Source: Pedobacter soli
Lineage (GTDB): Bacteria; Bacteroidota; Bacteroidia; Sphingobacteriales; Sphingobacteriaceae
NCBI RefSeq assembly: GCF_900101435.1
Contig: NZ_FMZH01000007.1
Span: forward strand, 310,001 to 374,000
Length of the DNA stretch: 64,000 bases
Direction of reading: 5' to 3'
The translations under genes were made by a program, and so were the position numbers. The notes beneath the pieces are model-generated. The model searched no databases. It was not told where the DNA came from and saw only the letters and a list, made by a program, of their open reading frames with translations. Positions 7,640 through 15,552 of this stretch are shown here, in pieces. The number at the start of each line of letters is the position of its first letter. The first letter of the stretch is position 1.

Positions 7640-7648
7640 GCAAAAGTA
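7640..7648 (-). promoter_or_regulatory. -7 promoter element of the LuxE-like gene
   Basis: TACTTTTGC on the minus strand fits the TAnnTTTG(C) consensus, 4 bases upstream of the chosen GTG start. It decides against the longer TTG-initiated reading. No TTG is seen at the ideal -33 distance. Confidence 0.5.
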
Positions 7649-7655
7649 CAAAGCA

Positions 7656-8015
7656 TTATGCTATTTTCTTGTCAGTTTTTTTGGCCAGCATAGCCATTCT
7701 AAAATGATAACCACAATAACCGCTGATTCCGGCAACCAGGCCACTTAAAATACCGGTGAGCAAAAGCAATATCCACCAGATTTTAACTCCGGTCATTACC
7801 GCAACACGGCCGGCCAGCAAATTATCGTTGGGCAGGCTTTTAAATAAAGCATAACCAATCCACAATAAGAATATAGCGAGGAATGATTGCCAGAATGCTA
7901 TTTTTCCTGTTTTACCGATAATGCCGCAGGTGGCAAAAGAAATTACAATAATTACCCACCATGGAGCGATCATTTGTAAGAAAAAACAGATAACTGCGAT
8001 AACGATGAAAACCAT
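7656..8015 (-). CDS. Small inner-membrane protein (119 aa), unknown function
   Basis: A 119-residue hydrophobic protein with about four membrane segments (residues 2-20, 22-40, 43-60 and 78-100) and a basic tail (AMLAKKTDKKIA) that should face the cytoplasm. The family was not recognised. It follows the penicillin-acylase-type gene by 6 bases on the same strand, so the two are probably co-transcribed. Its 3' end overlaps the promoter region of the LuxE-like gene. Confidence 0.65.
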   Translation of the reverse strand: MVFIVIAVICFFLQMIAPWWVIIVISFATCGIIGKTGKIAFWQSFLAIFLLWIGYALFKSLPNDNLLAGRVAVMTGVKIWWILLLLTGILSGLVAGISGYCGYHFRMAMLAKKTDKKIA

Positions 8016-8021
8016 TTTTGA

Positions 8022-10451
8022 TTATTTAGAAATTTTTAAACGTGAAATAACTGTGCCCGATTTATCATCGGCGCTTTGCATGTAAAACAGATCGTAAAGT
8101 TGGCCATTGGCCCAGGTATCGATCATGTTGTCATAAAATTTACTGCCCGGGTTACCCGATTGCCCGCCAGGGTAAACGCCATGCCCTTTAGGTTTTTTGC
8201 CCAATTCGATCACCATCCGCCATGATGGACCATTGGTTTCTCCTAAAGCATTAATGGTACTTTTAGCTCCGCCTATTTGCAGAATTTTTGAACCAAATCC
8301 AGGTATTTTGGCTAAATGAGGTACATTGCTTTGTTTTACATTAGCCCAGTTCCAGTCTTTGTTTATAGGGCCAAATCTTCTCTCCAAACTATCGCAGCTG
8401 TATTTAAAAGATTCGTTTACCAAATCTGCCAGGCTTTCTTTTTTACTGGTGTGGATGTTATCATACCATGGGGCATTAGGTTCCTTTAAAATCATTTCTA
8501 CCATGCGGTCTCTGGATGGGTAACGCATCGGGATACCTTTTACCTCAAATTCATCTGCCCAAATATCAAAGCTTAGCCGTTTGGTCCATATTTCGAAAAC
8601 ACTTGCTGCAATCTCATTAGCATCATAGTGCTTATTCCACTTGTTTACATAGCTTAATGCTTCTTTCTGCGTAGCGTTCAATTGTTCGTTATTCAGTAGT
8701 GGGAGTAAGGCCGGAAGGAGGTTTTGCGCCAGAATACTGTAATTATCGGTCTGCATCAGGCGGATACTATCCATAGTGGCTTTACTCATCGCAGTTAAGC
8801 GGTCGTTAATCCTTTTTCCCCTTTCGTAAGGTGAAAATTCCCAGTTAATATAGTATGGATAGGTGGTATCGGTTGAAGATTGATTTGCCGAGCTCACAAA
8901 ACCCCGCGGTGGGTTTTTAACGGTCGGGTTCTGGGCCGCCGGAATCCAGCCTTGCCAGTCGTAAGCCGGGTCGGTACCATCTAAAATAAATTTACCCTGG
9001 TCTTTCCATTTGAGCGGGAATTTTCCGTTTGGCGTAATGGCGATATCATTATCTACGCTGGCAAAAACAAAATTCTGTGCCGGGGCGGTATAAAAAGTTA
9101 AAGCTTTACGGTAATCTGCATAGTTTTTACCCCGGTTCAGGTAATAAAAAGTCATCAGCTCGTTGGATTGATCGTGTGCAATCCACCTTAAAGCATCGCC
9201 AACAGGTACATTATTTGCCCGGCTGTATTTTGGTTTCTGAAAATAAACCACCGGCCCATGGTGTGTGTAGTAAACGGTATCAATTTCATCTTTAGCACCA
9301 CGGATTTTAATCACCTCCATCCGTTTTGTTGTCGCTTTCCATTGGTTGTTGTACCAGTACTCGTTGTGGCTGCTGTCTTTAAATTTAATCTGGTAAAAAT
9401 CGAGTACATCGGCTGCAACATTGGTTACACCCCAGGCAATTTTCTGGTTAAAACCAATAATTACGCCCGGTGCGCCCGGTAAAGAAACGCCGTAAGTATT
9501 TACGCCCGGTGCATGTAACTGAATTTGATACCAGATAGAAGGTAAAGTTAAATCCAGGTGCGGATCGTTAGCCAGAATGGGGTAACCTGAAGCGGTTTTT
9601 GTGCCCGATAGCGCCCAGTTATTACTGCCTATACCTTCTATTTTCTCTTTCGTTTTTACCTCGCCAGTTAGTGCCTGAGTAAAACTTTCTGGTGTTTTTG
9701 GAACCGGTAGTGGAGTAAAATCCCACTTTGTGCCTACCGGTATAATCGGATCTTCACGGAAAGGATAATCCGGGAAAAGATCTTTGGTTACTTCCGGGCC
9801 GAATTTTTTGAGGATGTTGGTCATATAGAACTCGTCAGAGCCCATGGCCAAAACCGCCGACATCTGTTTCAACAGCAAAGCACATTTAACCGGAGTCCAG
9901 TTTTCGGGTTTAAAATCGAGTATTTTATATTCTAAAGGGTAATTGGCTTTAGATAAGGTTTTGATATAGGCATTAATCCCTTCGGTGTAAGCCTCGATCA
10001 TTTCTTTCGCTTTAGGATCGGCCATCATCCCTTTTAATGAGTTTTCTGCACCATAAACCATGCCCATGCGGCGCTGGTAGCGGTCTACTTCAATGGCTTT
10101 ATCACCAACTACTTCACTTATTCTCCCGGCAGCAAAACGGGTTTGGAAATCCATTTGCCAAAGGCGGTGCATGGCGGTAACATAGCCCTGGGCGAGGTAT
10201 AGATCATGATCATTTTGCGCAAAAATATGCGGAATCATGCGGTCGTCGAAAACGATTTCTATTTTATCGGTTGCGCCTTTAATTTTGGCTTTATGGTTAA
10301 ACATAAAATGATTGTTTTCGGCATTTTGCCAAAGACCCATAAAAGGATCAAGGAATTTGAGAAGAGGTGGTGTATTGCCTAATTTGGTATTAAATAAAAA
10401 AGCTAATGCGATTGGCACAACGACGCAGAACAGGGCTTTAATTTTATTCAT
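8022..10451 (-). CDS. Penicillin-acylase-family (Ntn) hydrolase
   Basis: An 809-residue precursor of the N-terminal-nucleophile amidohydrolases (penicillin/cephalosporin/aculeacin/N-acyl-homoserine-lactone acylases). The N terminus is one hydrophobic export or anchor segment (about residues 4-21). An alpha chain of roughly 275 residues is followed by GIGSNNWALSG, in which Ser276 is the expected nucleophile exposed by self-cleavage after Gly275. The beta-chain landmarks ANDPHL and the later APAQNF and SANQS regions are present. The start at 10451 (MNKIKALF) is preferred because it begins the export signal. The natural substrate cannot be read from sequence. It could be peptides, acylated amino acids or AHL signals. 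Confidence 0.9.
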   Translation of the reverse strand: MNKIKALFCVVVPIALAFLFNTKLGNTPPLLKFLDPFMGLWQNAENNHFMFNHKAKIKGATDKIEIVFDDRMIPHIFAQNDHDLYLAQGYVTAMHRLWQMDFQTRFAAGRISEVVGDKAIEVDRYQRRMGMVYGAENSLKGMMADPKAKEMIEAYTEGINAYIKTLSKANYPLEYKILDFKPENWTPVKCALLLKQMSAVLAMGSDEFYMTNILKKFGPEVTKDLFPDYPFREDPIIPVGTKWDFTPLPVPKTPESFTQALTGEVKTKEKIEGIGSNNWALSGTKTASGYPILANDPHLDLTLPSIWYQIQLHAPGVNTYGVSLPGAPGVIIGFNQKIAWGVTNVAADVLDFYQIKFKDSSHNEYWYNNQWKATTKRMEVIKIRGAKDEIDTVYYTHHGPVVYFQKPKYSRANNVPVGDALRWIAHDQSNELMTFYYLNRGKNYADYRKALTFYTAPAQNFVFASVDNDIAITPNGKFPLKWKDQGKFILDGTDPAYDWQGWIPAAQNPTVKNPPRGFVSSANQSSTDTTYPYYINWEFSPYERGKRINDRLTAMSKATMDSIRLMQTDNYSILAQNLLPALLPLLNNEQLNATQKEALSYVNKWNKHYDANEIAASVFEIWTKRLSFDIWADEFEVKGIPMRYPSRDRMVEMILKEPNAPWYDNIHTSKKESLADLVNESFKYSCDSLERRFGPINKDWNWANVKQSNVPHLAKIPGFGSKILQIGGAKSTINALGETNGPSWRMVIELGKKPKGHGVYPGGQSGNPGSKFYDNMIDTWANGQLYDLFYMQSADDKSGTVISRLKISK

Positions 10452-10646
10452 AATGGTTAGTAACAAGTCTTTTGCGAAGATAGGGCAAAATGACGGTTTA
10501 TGTTTACTGCAAAATACAACAAACTGTATATCAATCAAAATTATAATTTGAATTGAAATTATTATGCTTACATAATTTGTTTAATTCAAAAAAAGAATTT
10601 AAGTTTATGTAACTAATAATACAAACAACCAAATTAACAATCGCGT

Positions 10647-13556
10647 ATGAGCAGAATTTTTACACAGATCTTTTATGTGTTATTATTTGTGTTTGCTGGT
10701 AGTTTAGCAGCACAGGCACAGAATACTACGGTAAGTGGAACCGTAAAAGACAAGCAATCTAAAGAAGGATTGGCAGGGGTAAGCATAACCATCAAAGGCC
10801 AATCGGGCGGTACAGCCTCTACAAGCAATGGTAGTTTTACATTTACGACATCGGCTAAAGTTCCTTTTACACTAGTAGCTTCTTATGTAGGTTATGGTAC
10901 GGTAGAACAGCAAATTACTGGAAGTACTACTGGTATTAATTTAGAGCTCGAAACTGCGGTTGTACTGGGTGGTGATGTGGTAGTTTCGGCTTCACGTACC
11001 CCTGAGCGAATTTTAGAATCGCCGGTTTCTATCGAGCGCATGAGTGCTGCAACCATTAAAGAAATTGCTGCTCCTTCGTTTTACGATGCCCTGAACAACA
11101 TGAAAGGGGTGGAAAGCAGTATGCAGAGTTTAACGTTTAAATCGATCAACACACGTGGTTTCAACTCTAATGGTAATACCCGTTTTAACCAGTATATTGA
11201 TGGAATGGATAACCAGGCGCCGGGACTGAATTTCTCGGTAGGTAATATTGTAGGTATAACAGAACTGGATGTAGATAATGTGGAGCTATTACCAGGTGCT
11301 TCATCAGCCCTTTATGGTGCGGGGGGTATTAACGGTACGCTGTTAATGACTTCAAAAGATCCGTTCAAATTCCCAGGTGCCAGTTTTCAGTATAAAACAG
11401 GGGTAAATCACGTTAATGATGATAACAGCACTGTACAACCATTTAACCAACTGGATGTACGCATGGCTAAATCATGGAATAATAAGTTCGGCGTAAAAGC
11501 AGCTTTCTCGTTTTTACAGGCCAAAGATTGGATGGGAAATAACTATTCAAATTTCGATAGGATTGCAAGAACAGCAAAAGCCGGAGACCGCAATAGCGAT
11601 ACCAATTATGATGGTATAAATGTGTATGGCGATGAAGTAAGTCAGAATATGCGAAACGTTGCCTTAAGCGTGCAGAATGCTACAATCTCAGGAATCAATG
11701 CAGGTTCGGGCGGTTTAATTCCTAATATTAAAGCGACCATGGATGGAGCCTTTGGTGCAGCTATCCCAAATGCGACGCAACAAGCTGGTTTCCTTGCAAG
11801 CTTGCCTGCTGCACTACGTCCGGCGGTACAAAATTATTTCCCTTTTTATGTAGGGTTAAAAGCCAATTTAATTCCTGATCAAAACGTTTCAAGAACAGGT
11901 TATAATGAAGAAAACCTGGTTGATTACAATACCAAATCATTAAAAGCTTCGGGTGCCTTGTATTACAATATCAGCAACACCGTACAGGCTGTAGCGCAAG
12001 CCAATTGGGGAACAGGAACTTCGGTTTACACCGGTTCTGATCGTTATTCGTTGCGTAATTTTAATATTGGTCAGTATAAACTGGAGATTAAAGGTGAAGA
12101 CTTCTTTGTTAAAGCTTACACTACTCAGGAACGCTCTGGCGATTCTTATATTTCTTCTATTTTAGGTAGTTATATTAATGAGCTTTCAAAACCATCTACA
12201 ACCTGGTTTCCGCAATATATTGGTAATTATGTAGGTGCAAGAGCTGCCGGTCAGGGCGATGCTGCGGCACATGCTTTAGCCAGAACTGCTGCTAACCAGG
12301 GCCGTTTCGAGCCGGGTTCTCCTCAGTTTATACAGGCTAAAGATCAGATCATGAATACCACAATCAGTGCTTCAGATCCTTCAAAAGGTATTTATGGTGC
12401 TAAATTCGATGATAAATCAAACTTGTACCATTACGAGGGTATGTACAATTTTACCAATCTTTTTGATAAAGTTGTAGAGTTTCAGGTTGGTGCTTCTTAC
12501 CGTCTTTATGATTTAAACTCTGCAGGAACAATTTTTAATGATTTAATTAATTCAATCGACATTAAAGAATACGGTGCATTTGGACAGATTGGAAAGAAAT
12601 TCTTTAATGATAAAGTTAAGTTTACTGTTGCCGGCCGTTATGATAAAAGCCAGAATTTTGAGGGCAGGTTTACACCAAGGATCACCGGCGTATTTACGGT
12701 AGCTAAAAACAACAATATCAGGGTTTCTTACCAAACCGGTTACCGCAATCCAACTACGCAGAACCAATATATCGATTTATCTGTTGGTGGTGGTTCGCAA
12801 CGTTTAATTGGTGGTTTGCCTGAAATTATGTTTAGCAAATATCATTTAGATACCAATAAACCTTATACTGATGTAAGTTATCGTGCATTCTTAGCTTCAG
12901 CTGCCGCTACAGGAACTCCTAATCCGGCACTGCTGCAACAATATAATTTCGATGCCAAAGGTGTTCGTCCTGAGAGCGTACAATCTTATGAGTTAGGTTA
13001 CAAAGGCTTATTGTTGCCGAACTTACTGGTTGATGCTTATGGCTATTATAACATCTATAAAGATTTTATCACCGCGGTTGATGTTTACCAGAATGTAGGC
13101 GGAAGCTTTGTTAAATTTGGTGTTCCGGTTAATGCCGAGGGCGAAGTAACTTCTTACGGTGGGGCTTTAGGTCTTGATTACCTGGTAGGCAAATGGAATG
13201 TAAGTGGTAACGTTTCTTATAACCAGATTGGAGACTTGCCTGCTAACTACATCAATGATTTCAATACCCCAAAAATCCGTTATAACCTGGGCTTAGGCAA
13301 TAAAGAAATTATTAAAAACTTTGGTTTCAATGTTTCTTATCGCTGGCAAGACCAGTTCTACTGGAATTCATCTTTCGCCTCAGGCCAGGTACCTGCATAC
13401 AGCTCTTTGGATGCGCAGGTTAGTTTAAGGATTCCGTCAGTAAACTCGGTTGTTAAACTTGGTGGTTCGAACGTGTTGAATAAATATTATATCACTTCTT
13501 ATGGTAATCCTATGGCTGGCGCAATCTATTATGTTGGATTGACATTTAACCCATAG
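10647..13556 (+). CDS. TonB-dependent outer-membrane receptor (969 aa)
   Basis: A large outer-membrane receptor. It has a signal peptide (cleaved near AAQAQ), a carboxypeptidase-regulatory-like beta-sandwich (about residues 27-110, VSGTVKDKQSKEGLAGVSI), a plug domain (about 118-235, with VVVSASRTPERILESPVSIERM as the TonB-box region) and a 22-strand barrel that ends in the aromatic YYVGLTFNP. No SusD-like lipoprotein gene adjoins it, so it is not a classical SusC. The ligand is unknown. The gene stands alone between the divergent acylase gene and a strong terminator. Confidence 0.93.
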   Translation: MSRIFTQIFYVLLFVFAGSLAAQAQNTTVSGTVKDKQSKEGLAGVSITIKGQSGGTASTSNGSFTFTTSAKVPFTLVASYVGYGTVEQQITGSTTGINLELETAVVLGGDVVVSASRTPERILESPVSIERMSAATIKEIAAPSFYDALNNMKGVESSMQSLTFKSINTRGFNSNGNTRFNQYIDGMDNQAPGLNFSVGNIVGITELDVDNVELLPGASSALYGAGGINGTLLMTSKDPFKFPGASFQYKTGVNHVNDDNSTVQPFNQLDVRMAKSWNNKFGVKAAFSFLQAKDWMGNNYSNFDRIARTAKAGDRNSDTNYDGINVYGDEVSQNMRNVALSVQNATISGINAGSGGLIPNIKATMDGAFGAAIPNATQQAGFLASLPAALRPAVQNYFPFYVGLKANLIPDQNVSRTGYNEENLVDYNTKSLKASGALYYNISNTVQAVAQANWGTGTSVYTGSDRYSLRNFNIGQYKLEIKGEDFFVKAYTTQERSGDSYISSILGSYINELSKPSTTWFPQYIGNYVGARAAGQGDAAAHALARTAANQGRFEPGSPQFIQAKDQIMNTTISASDPSKGIYGAKFDDKSNLYHYEGMYNFTNLFDKVVEFQVGASYRLYDLNSAGTIFNDLINSIDIKEYGAFGQIGKKFFNDKVKFTVAGRYDKSQNFEGRFTPRITGVFTVAKNNNIRVSYQTGYRNPTTQNQYIDLSVGGGSQRLIGGLPEIMFSKYHLDTNKPYTDVSYRAFLASAAATGTPNPALLQQYNFDAKGVRPESVQSYELGYKGLLLPNLLVDAYGYYNIYKDFITAVDVYQNVGGSFVKFGVPVNAEGEVTSYGGALGLDYLVGKWNVSGNVSYNQIGDLPANYINDFNTPKIRYNLGLGNKEIIKNFGFNVSYRWQDQFYWNSSFASGQVPAYSSLDAQVSLRIPSVNSVVKLGGSNVLNKYYITSYGNPMAGAIYYVGLTFNP

Positions 13557-13578
13557 TAAACTTATTGAGTTTTGAGCG

Positions 13579-13609
13579 GCCCTCTGTATAAAGGTACAGG
13601 GGGCTTTTT
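13579..13609 (+). terminator. Intrinsic terminator of the TonB receptor gene
   Basis: A 10-bp stem, GCCCTCTGTA with TACAGGGGGC, around a 6-base loop and followed by TTTTTG. Confidence 0.85.
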
Positions 13610-13814
13610 GTTATTGCGGAGATGTTGAATGTATTGTTGATGAGTAATTACATCTCTTAGATCATCCTTTATAAATTCCCATATTTTTCCCTTAAAGCAT
13701 TGAAGTCATTGTTAACGGTCAGGAAATTGGTAAAGTTTTTTGTGATCAAGTATCTTATCAATATTTGTTAATTTATATCCTTTCGGCTATAAATTTTGAC
13801 TATATTTTATTTTT

Positions 13815-13832
13815 TATATCCGATAGCATATA
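13815..13832. promoter_or_regulatory. HipB-type operator, distal copy
   Basis: TATATCCGATAGCATATA is an 18-base inverted repeat with one mismatch, 41 bases upstream of a perfect second copy. It recalls the TATCC...GGATA half-sites of Escherichia coli HipB operators, but the half-sites here are 4 bases apart rather than 8. Confidence 0.65.
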
Positions 13833-13855
13833 ATGTAAGTTTAAATTACTATATT

Positions 13856-13873
13856 TATATCCGATAGGATATA
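13856..13873. promoter_or_regulatory. HipB-type operator, proximal copy
   Basis: TATATCCGATAGGATATA is a perfect palindrome (TATATCC-GATA-GGATATA) that ends 2 bases before the hipB start codon. It probably overlaps the transcription start. The two copies are about four helical turns apart, suited to cooperative binding of two HipB dimers. Confidence 0.7.
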
Positions 13874-13875
13874 AT

Positions 13876-14082
13876 ATGGAAGCAATAAGAGGTTTTGTAA
13901 AAGCTAAACGGAAAGAATTGGGCTTAACCCAGGAAGATTTAGCGCTGAACGCAGGTGTTGGATTAAATTTTATTCGTGATCTAGAGCAGGGCAAGAAAAC
14001 CCTTCGTTTAGATAAGGTAAATGATGTTTTGGCCTTATTTGGTAAGGAAGTTGGCGTTATTAATCTTGTAAGAAATGTTTAG
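13876..14082 (+). CDS. hipB: HipB-like antitoxin, XRE-family DNA-binding protein
   Basis: A 68-residue helix-turn-helix protein. The Cro/C1-type HTH covers residues 5-60 (LGLTQEDLALNAGVGLNFIRDLEQGK) and matches the HipB core. It is shorter than Escherichia coli HipB and lacks the long C-terminal tail. It lies directly behind two palindromic operators and overlaps the next gene by 8 bases. It is expected to repress the operon and contribute to neutralising the kinase. The surroundings are richer in A and T than neighbouring genes, which fits acquired DNA. Confidence 0.88.
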   Translation: MEAIRGFVKAKRKELGLTQEDLALNAGVGLNFIRDLEQGKKTLRLDKVNDVLALFGKEVGVINLVRNV

Positions 14083-14410
14083 GCAAGCAAAGATATACTA
14101 TCAAAATCAGTTGGCTGGGAGTCTTTCTGAAACAGATAACGGATACACATTTCAATATGATTTTGGTTATTTGAAAAGTGAAAATGCTTTTGTGGTTAGT
14201 CTGACTTTGCCGCTTTCTGAAAATCCATACCATAACAAAGTGCTGTTCCCATTTTTTGATGGGCTGATACCAGAAGGTTGGTTGCTGGATATTGGTGAAA
14301 AATATTGGAAACTTAACCCAAATGACCGTTTTGAGCTGTTAATAAATTTATGTAGAGATACCATTGGAGCGGTTTCTGTATACCCAGTGGAGGTGGAGGG
14401 CAATGGCTAG
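14075..14410 (+). CDS. hipS: HipS-like small protein (HipA N-terminal subdomain)
   Basis: A 111-residue stand-alone HipA N-terminal domain. The sequence FDGLIPEGWLLDIGEKYWKLNPNDRFELL and GAVSVYPV are the hallmark of the HipA N-1 region that in single-chain HipA precedes the kinase. In the tripartite HipBST system of enteropathogenic E. coli the corresponding small protein HipS is the antitoxin. It overlaps the upstream hipB by 8 bases and the downstream kinase gene by 8 bases, so all three are translationally coupled. The split is genuine, since both frames have their own start and stop codons. Confidence 0.82.
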   Translation: MFRQAKIYYQNQLAGSLSETDNGYTFQYDFGYLKSENAFVVSLTLPLSENPYHNKVLFPFFDGLIPEGWLLDIGEKYWKLNPNDRFELLINLCRDTIGAVSVYPVEVEGNG

Positions 14411-15341
14411 TTGTTTGTTTTGCTATCAATCTGTAGATACCGGTGAGTATCATGCTGCTTGCTCAAAGAAGTTTTTTGGAACAGTTGAAATTCCAAAATT
14501 ATCGCTGGATAAAGAAAAGCTAAATCAATTGGCTGAGTTTACTGTAAATGAAAGACTGGCAATCACTGGGGTTCAGCCTAAGATATCATTGAGTTTAGTT
14601 GGAGAGAAAGGCAACAAGCGGTTAACTTTGGTGGGGCTGTGGGGAGATTTTATATTGAAGCCGCAATCAACGGATTTTAAATTTATGCCAGAAGTAGAAG
14701 ATCTGACGATGCACCTGGCCAGGCTCTTTAAAATTGAAACTGCCCAACACGCGTTAATTAGAACCTCAGCAAATGAACTTGCTTATATCACCAAAAGATT
14801 TGACCGCCTTAAAGGTAAAAAAGTTCACGTGGAAGATTTATGCCAACTTTCTGAATTGCTAACCGAACAAAAATATAAAAGTTCTTATGAGCGTGTAGGA
14901 AAGGTTATTAAGCAGTATGCTTCAAACTCTGGACTAGATGCGATCAAATTCTTCAGGTTAGTGCTATTTTCATTTTTAACAGGTAATAATGATATGCATC
15001 TTAAGAATTTTTCCCTGTTACATACTGATCGAGGTATTCTGTTTTCGCCAGCTTATGATTTGCTAAATGTTAACTTAATTTATCCGAGGGATCAGGAGGA
15101 TTTGGCTTTAACTTTAGGAGGCAGAAAGCAAAAAATTAAAAGAGCTGACTTTGATCAGTTTACGGTTAGTTTGGGAATTGCAGACAAGGTTAGAGAAAGT
15201 ATATATGCAGACTTTTCAAAGCAAGCTAAGAATGTTAAGAGCATGATTGAAAAGAGTTTTTTAACAGAAGAGTATAGACAGGAGTATTTGAAGATATTTC
15301 AAAAAAAGATGTTACAAATAAAACTTTCCTGCGAATGGTAA
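14403..15341 (+). CDS. hipT: HipT-like serine/threonine kinase toxin (HipA C-terminal domain)
   Basis: A 312-residue HipA-type kinase without the N-1 domain. It begins with a cysteine/histidine cluster (CLFCYQSV...HAAC) typical of this subgroup. The Gly-rich loop region ITGVQPKISLSL has two serines (Ser62 and Ser64) in an SxS arrangement, like the regulatory pair of HipT. The catalytic motif is GNNDMHLKNF and the metal-binding aspartate lies in SPAYDLL. The target in EPEC HipT is tryptophanyl-tRNA synthetase. The target here is unknown. The start at 14403 (MASCLFC) is chosen over an in-frame start at 14364 because it gives the standard 8-base overlap. Confidence 0.82.
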   Translation: MASCLFCYQSVDTGEYHAACSKKFFGTVEIPKLSLDKEKLNQLAEFTVNERLAITGVQPKISLSLVGEKGNKRLTLVGLWGDFILKPQSTDFKFMPEVEDLTMHLARLFKIETAQHALIRTSANELAYITKRFDRLKGKKVHVEDLCQLSELLTEQKYKSSYERVGKVIKQYASNSGLDAIKFFRLVLFSFLTGNNDMHLKNFSLLHTDRGILFSPAYDLLNVNLIYPRDQEDLALTLGGRKQKIKRADFDQFTVSLGIADKVRESIYADFSKQAKNVKSMIEKSFLTEEYRQEYLKIFQKKMLQIKLSCEW

Positions 15342-15416
15342 TTGCTTCAAAAAAAGGCTTTGTAAGGCTTCTGAAATTATTTTTTTTAGTTTACCGGCAT
15401 AGAGAATGATTTGCCT

Positions 15417-15435
15417 TAGTGTAAATAATACACTT
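15417..15435. promoter_or_regulatory. Shared 19-bp palindrome, site A (upstream of GH31/glgB)
   Basis: TAGTGTAAATAATACACTT has the core AGTGTA-N5-TACACT. The same motif occurs at 34789, 38048 and 39932. It lies 117 bases before the GH31 start. The probable binder is the NUDIX/NrtR-type regulator encoded at 38141. Confidence 0.65.
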
Positions 15436-15552
15436 TAATCAACATGCCTTGAAAAAAAGCTTGATTCCTTTTAATAAAATATTTGTATTATAGTACTTTC
15501 TTAAGCACTATCCCGGTTTAAGAGCTATTAATTTTAAATTATAGATATAAGG

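Noticed and set aside
10547..10590. Inverted repeat TTTGAATT...AATTCAAA between the acylase and TonB genes
   Set aside because: The sequence is almost pure A and T and the arms are short. There is no second copy, so chance cannot be excluded.
10647..13556. Possible SusC of a polysaccharide utilisation locus
   Set aside because: No SusD-like gene lies beside this or the other two TonB receptors, and the nearby glycoside hydrolases are cytoplasmic or separated.
13669..13771. Open minus-strand frame reading like the C terminus of a small protein (ends in NALREKYGNL)
   Set aside because: It has no start codon and is preceded by a stop. It may be a gene remnant, but 33 codons are too few to support a call. 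The rest of the 319-base gap 13557-13875 holds only a terminator and the hip operators.
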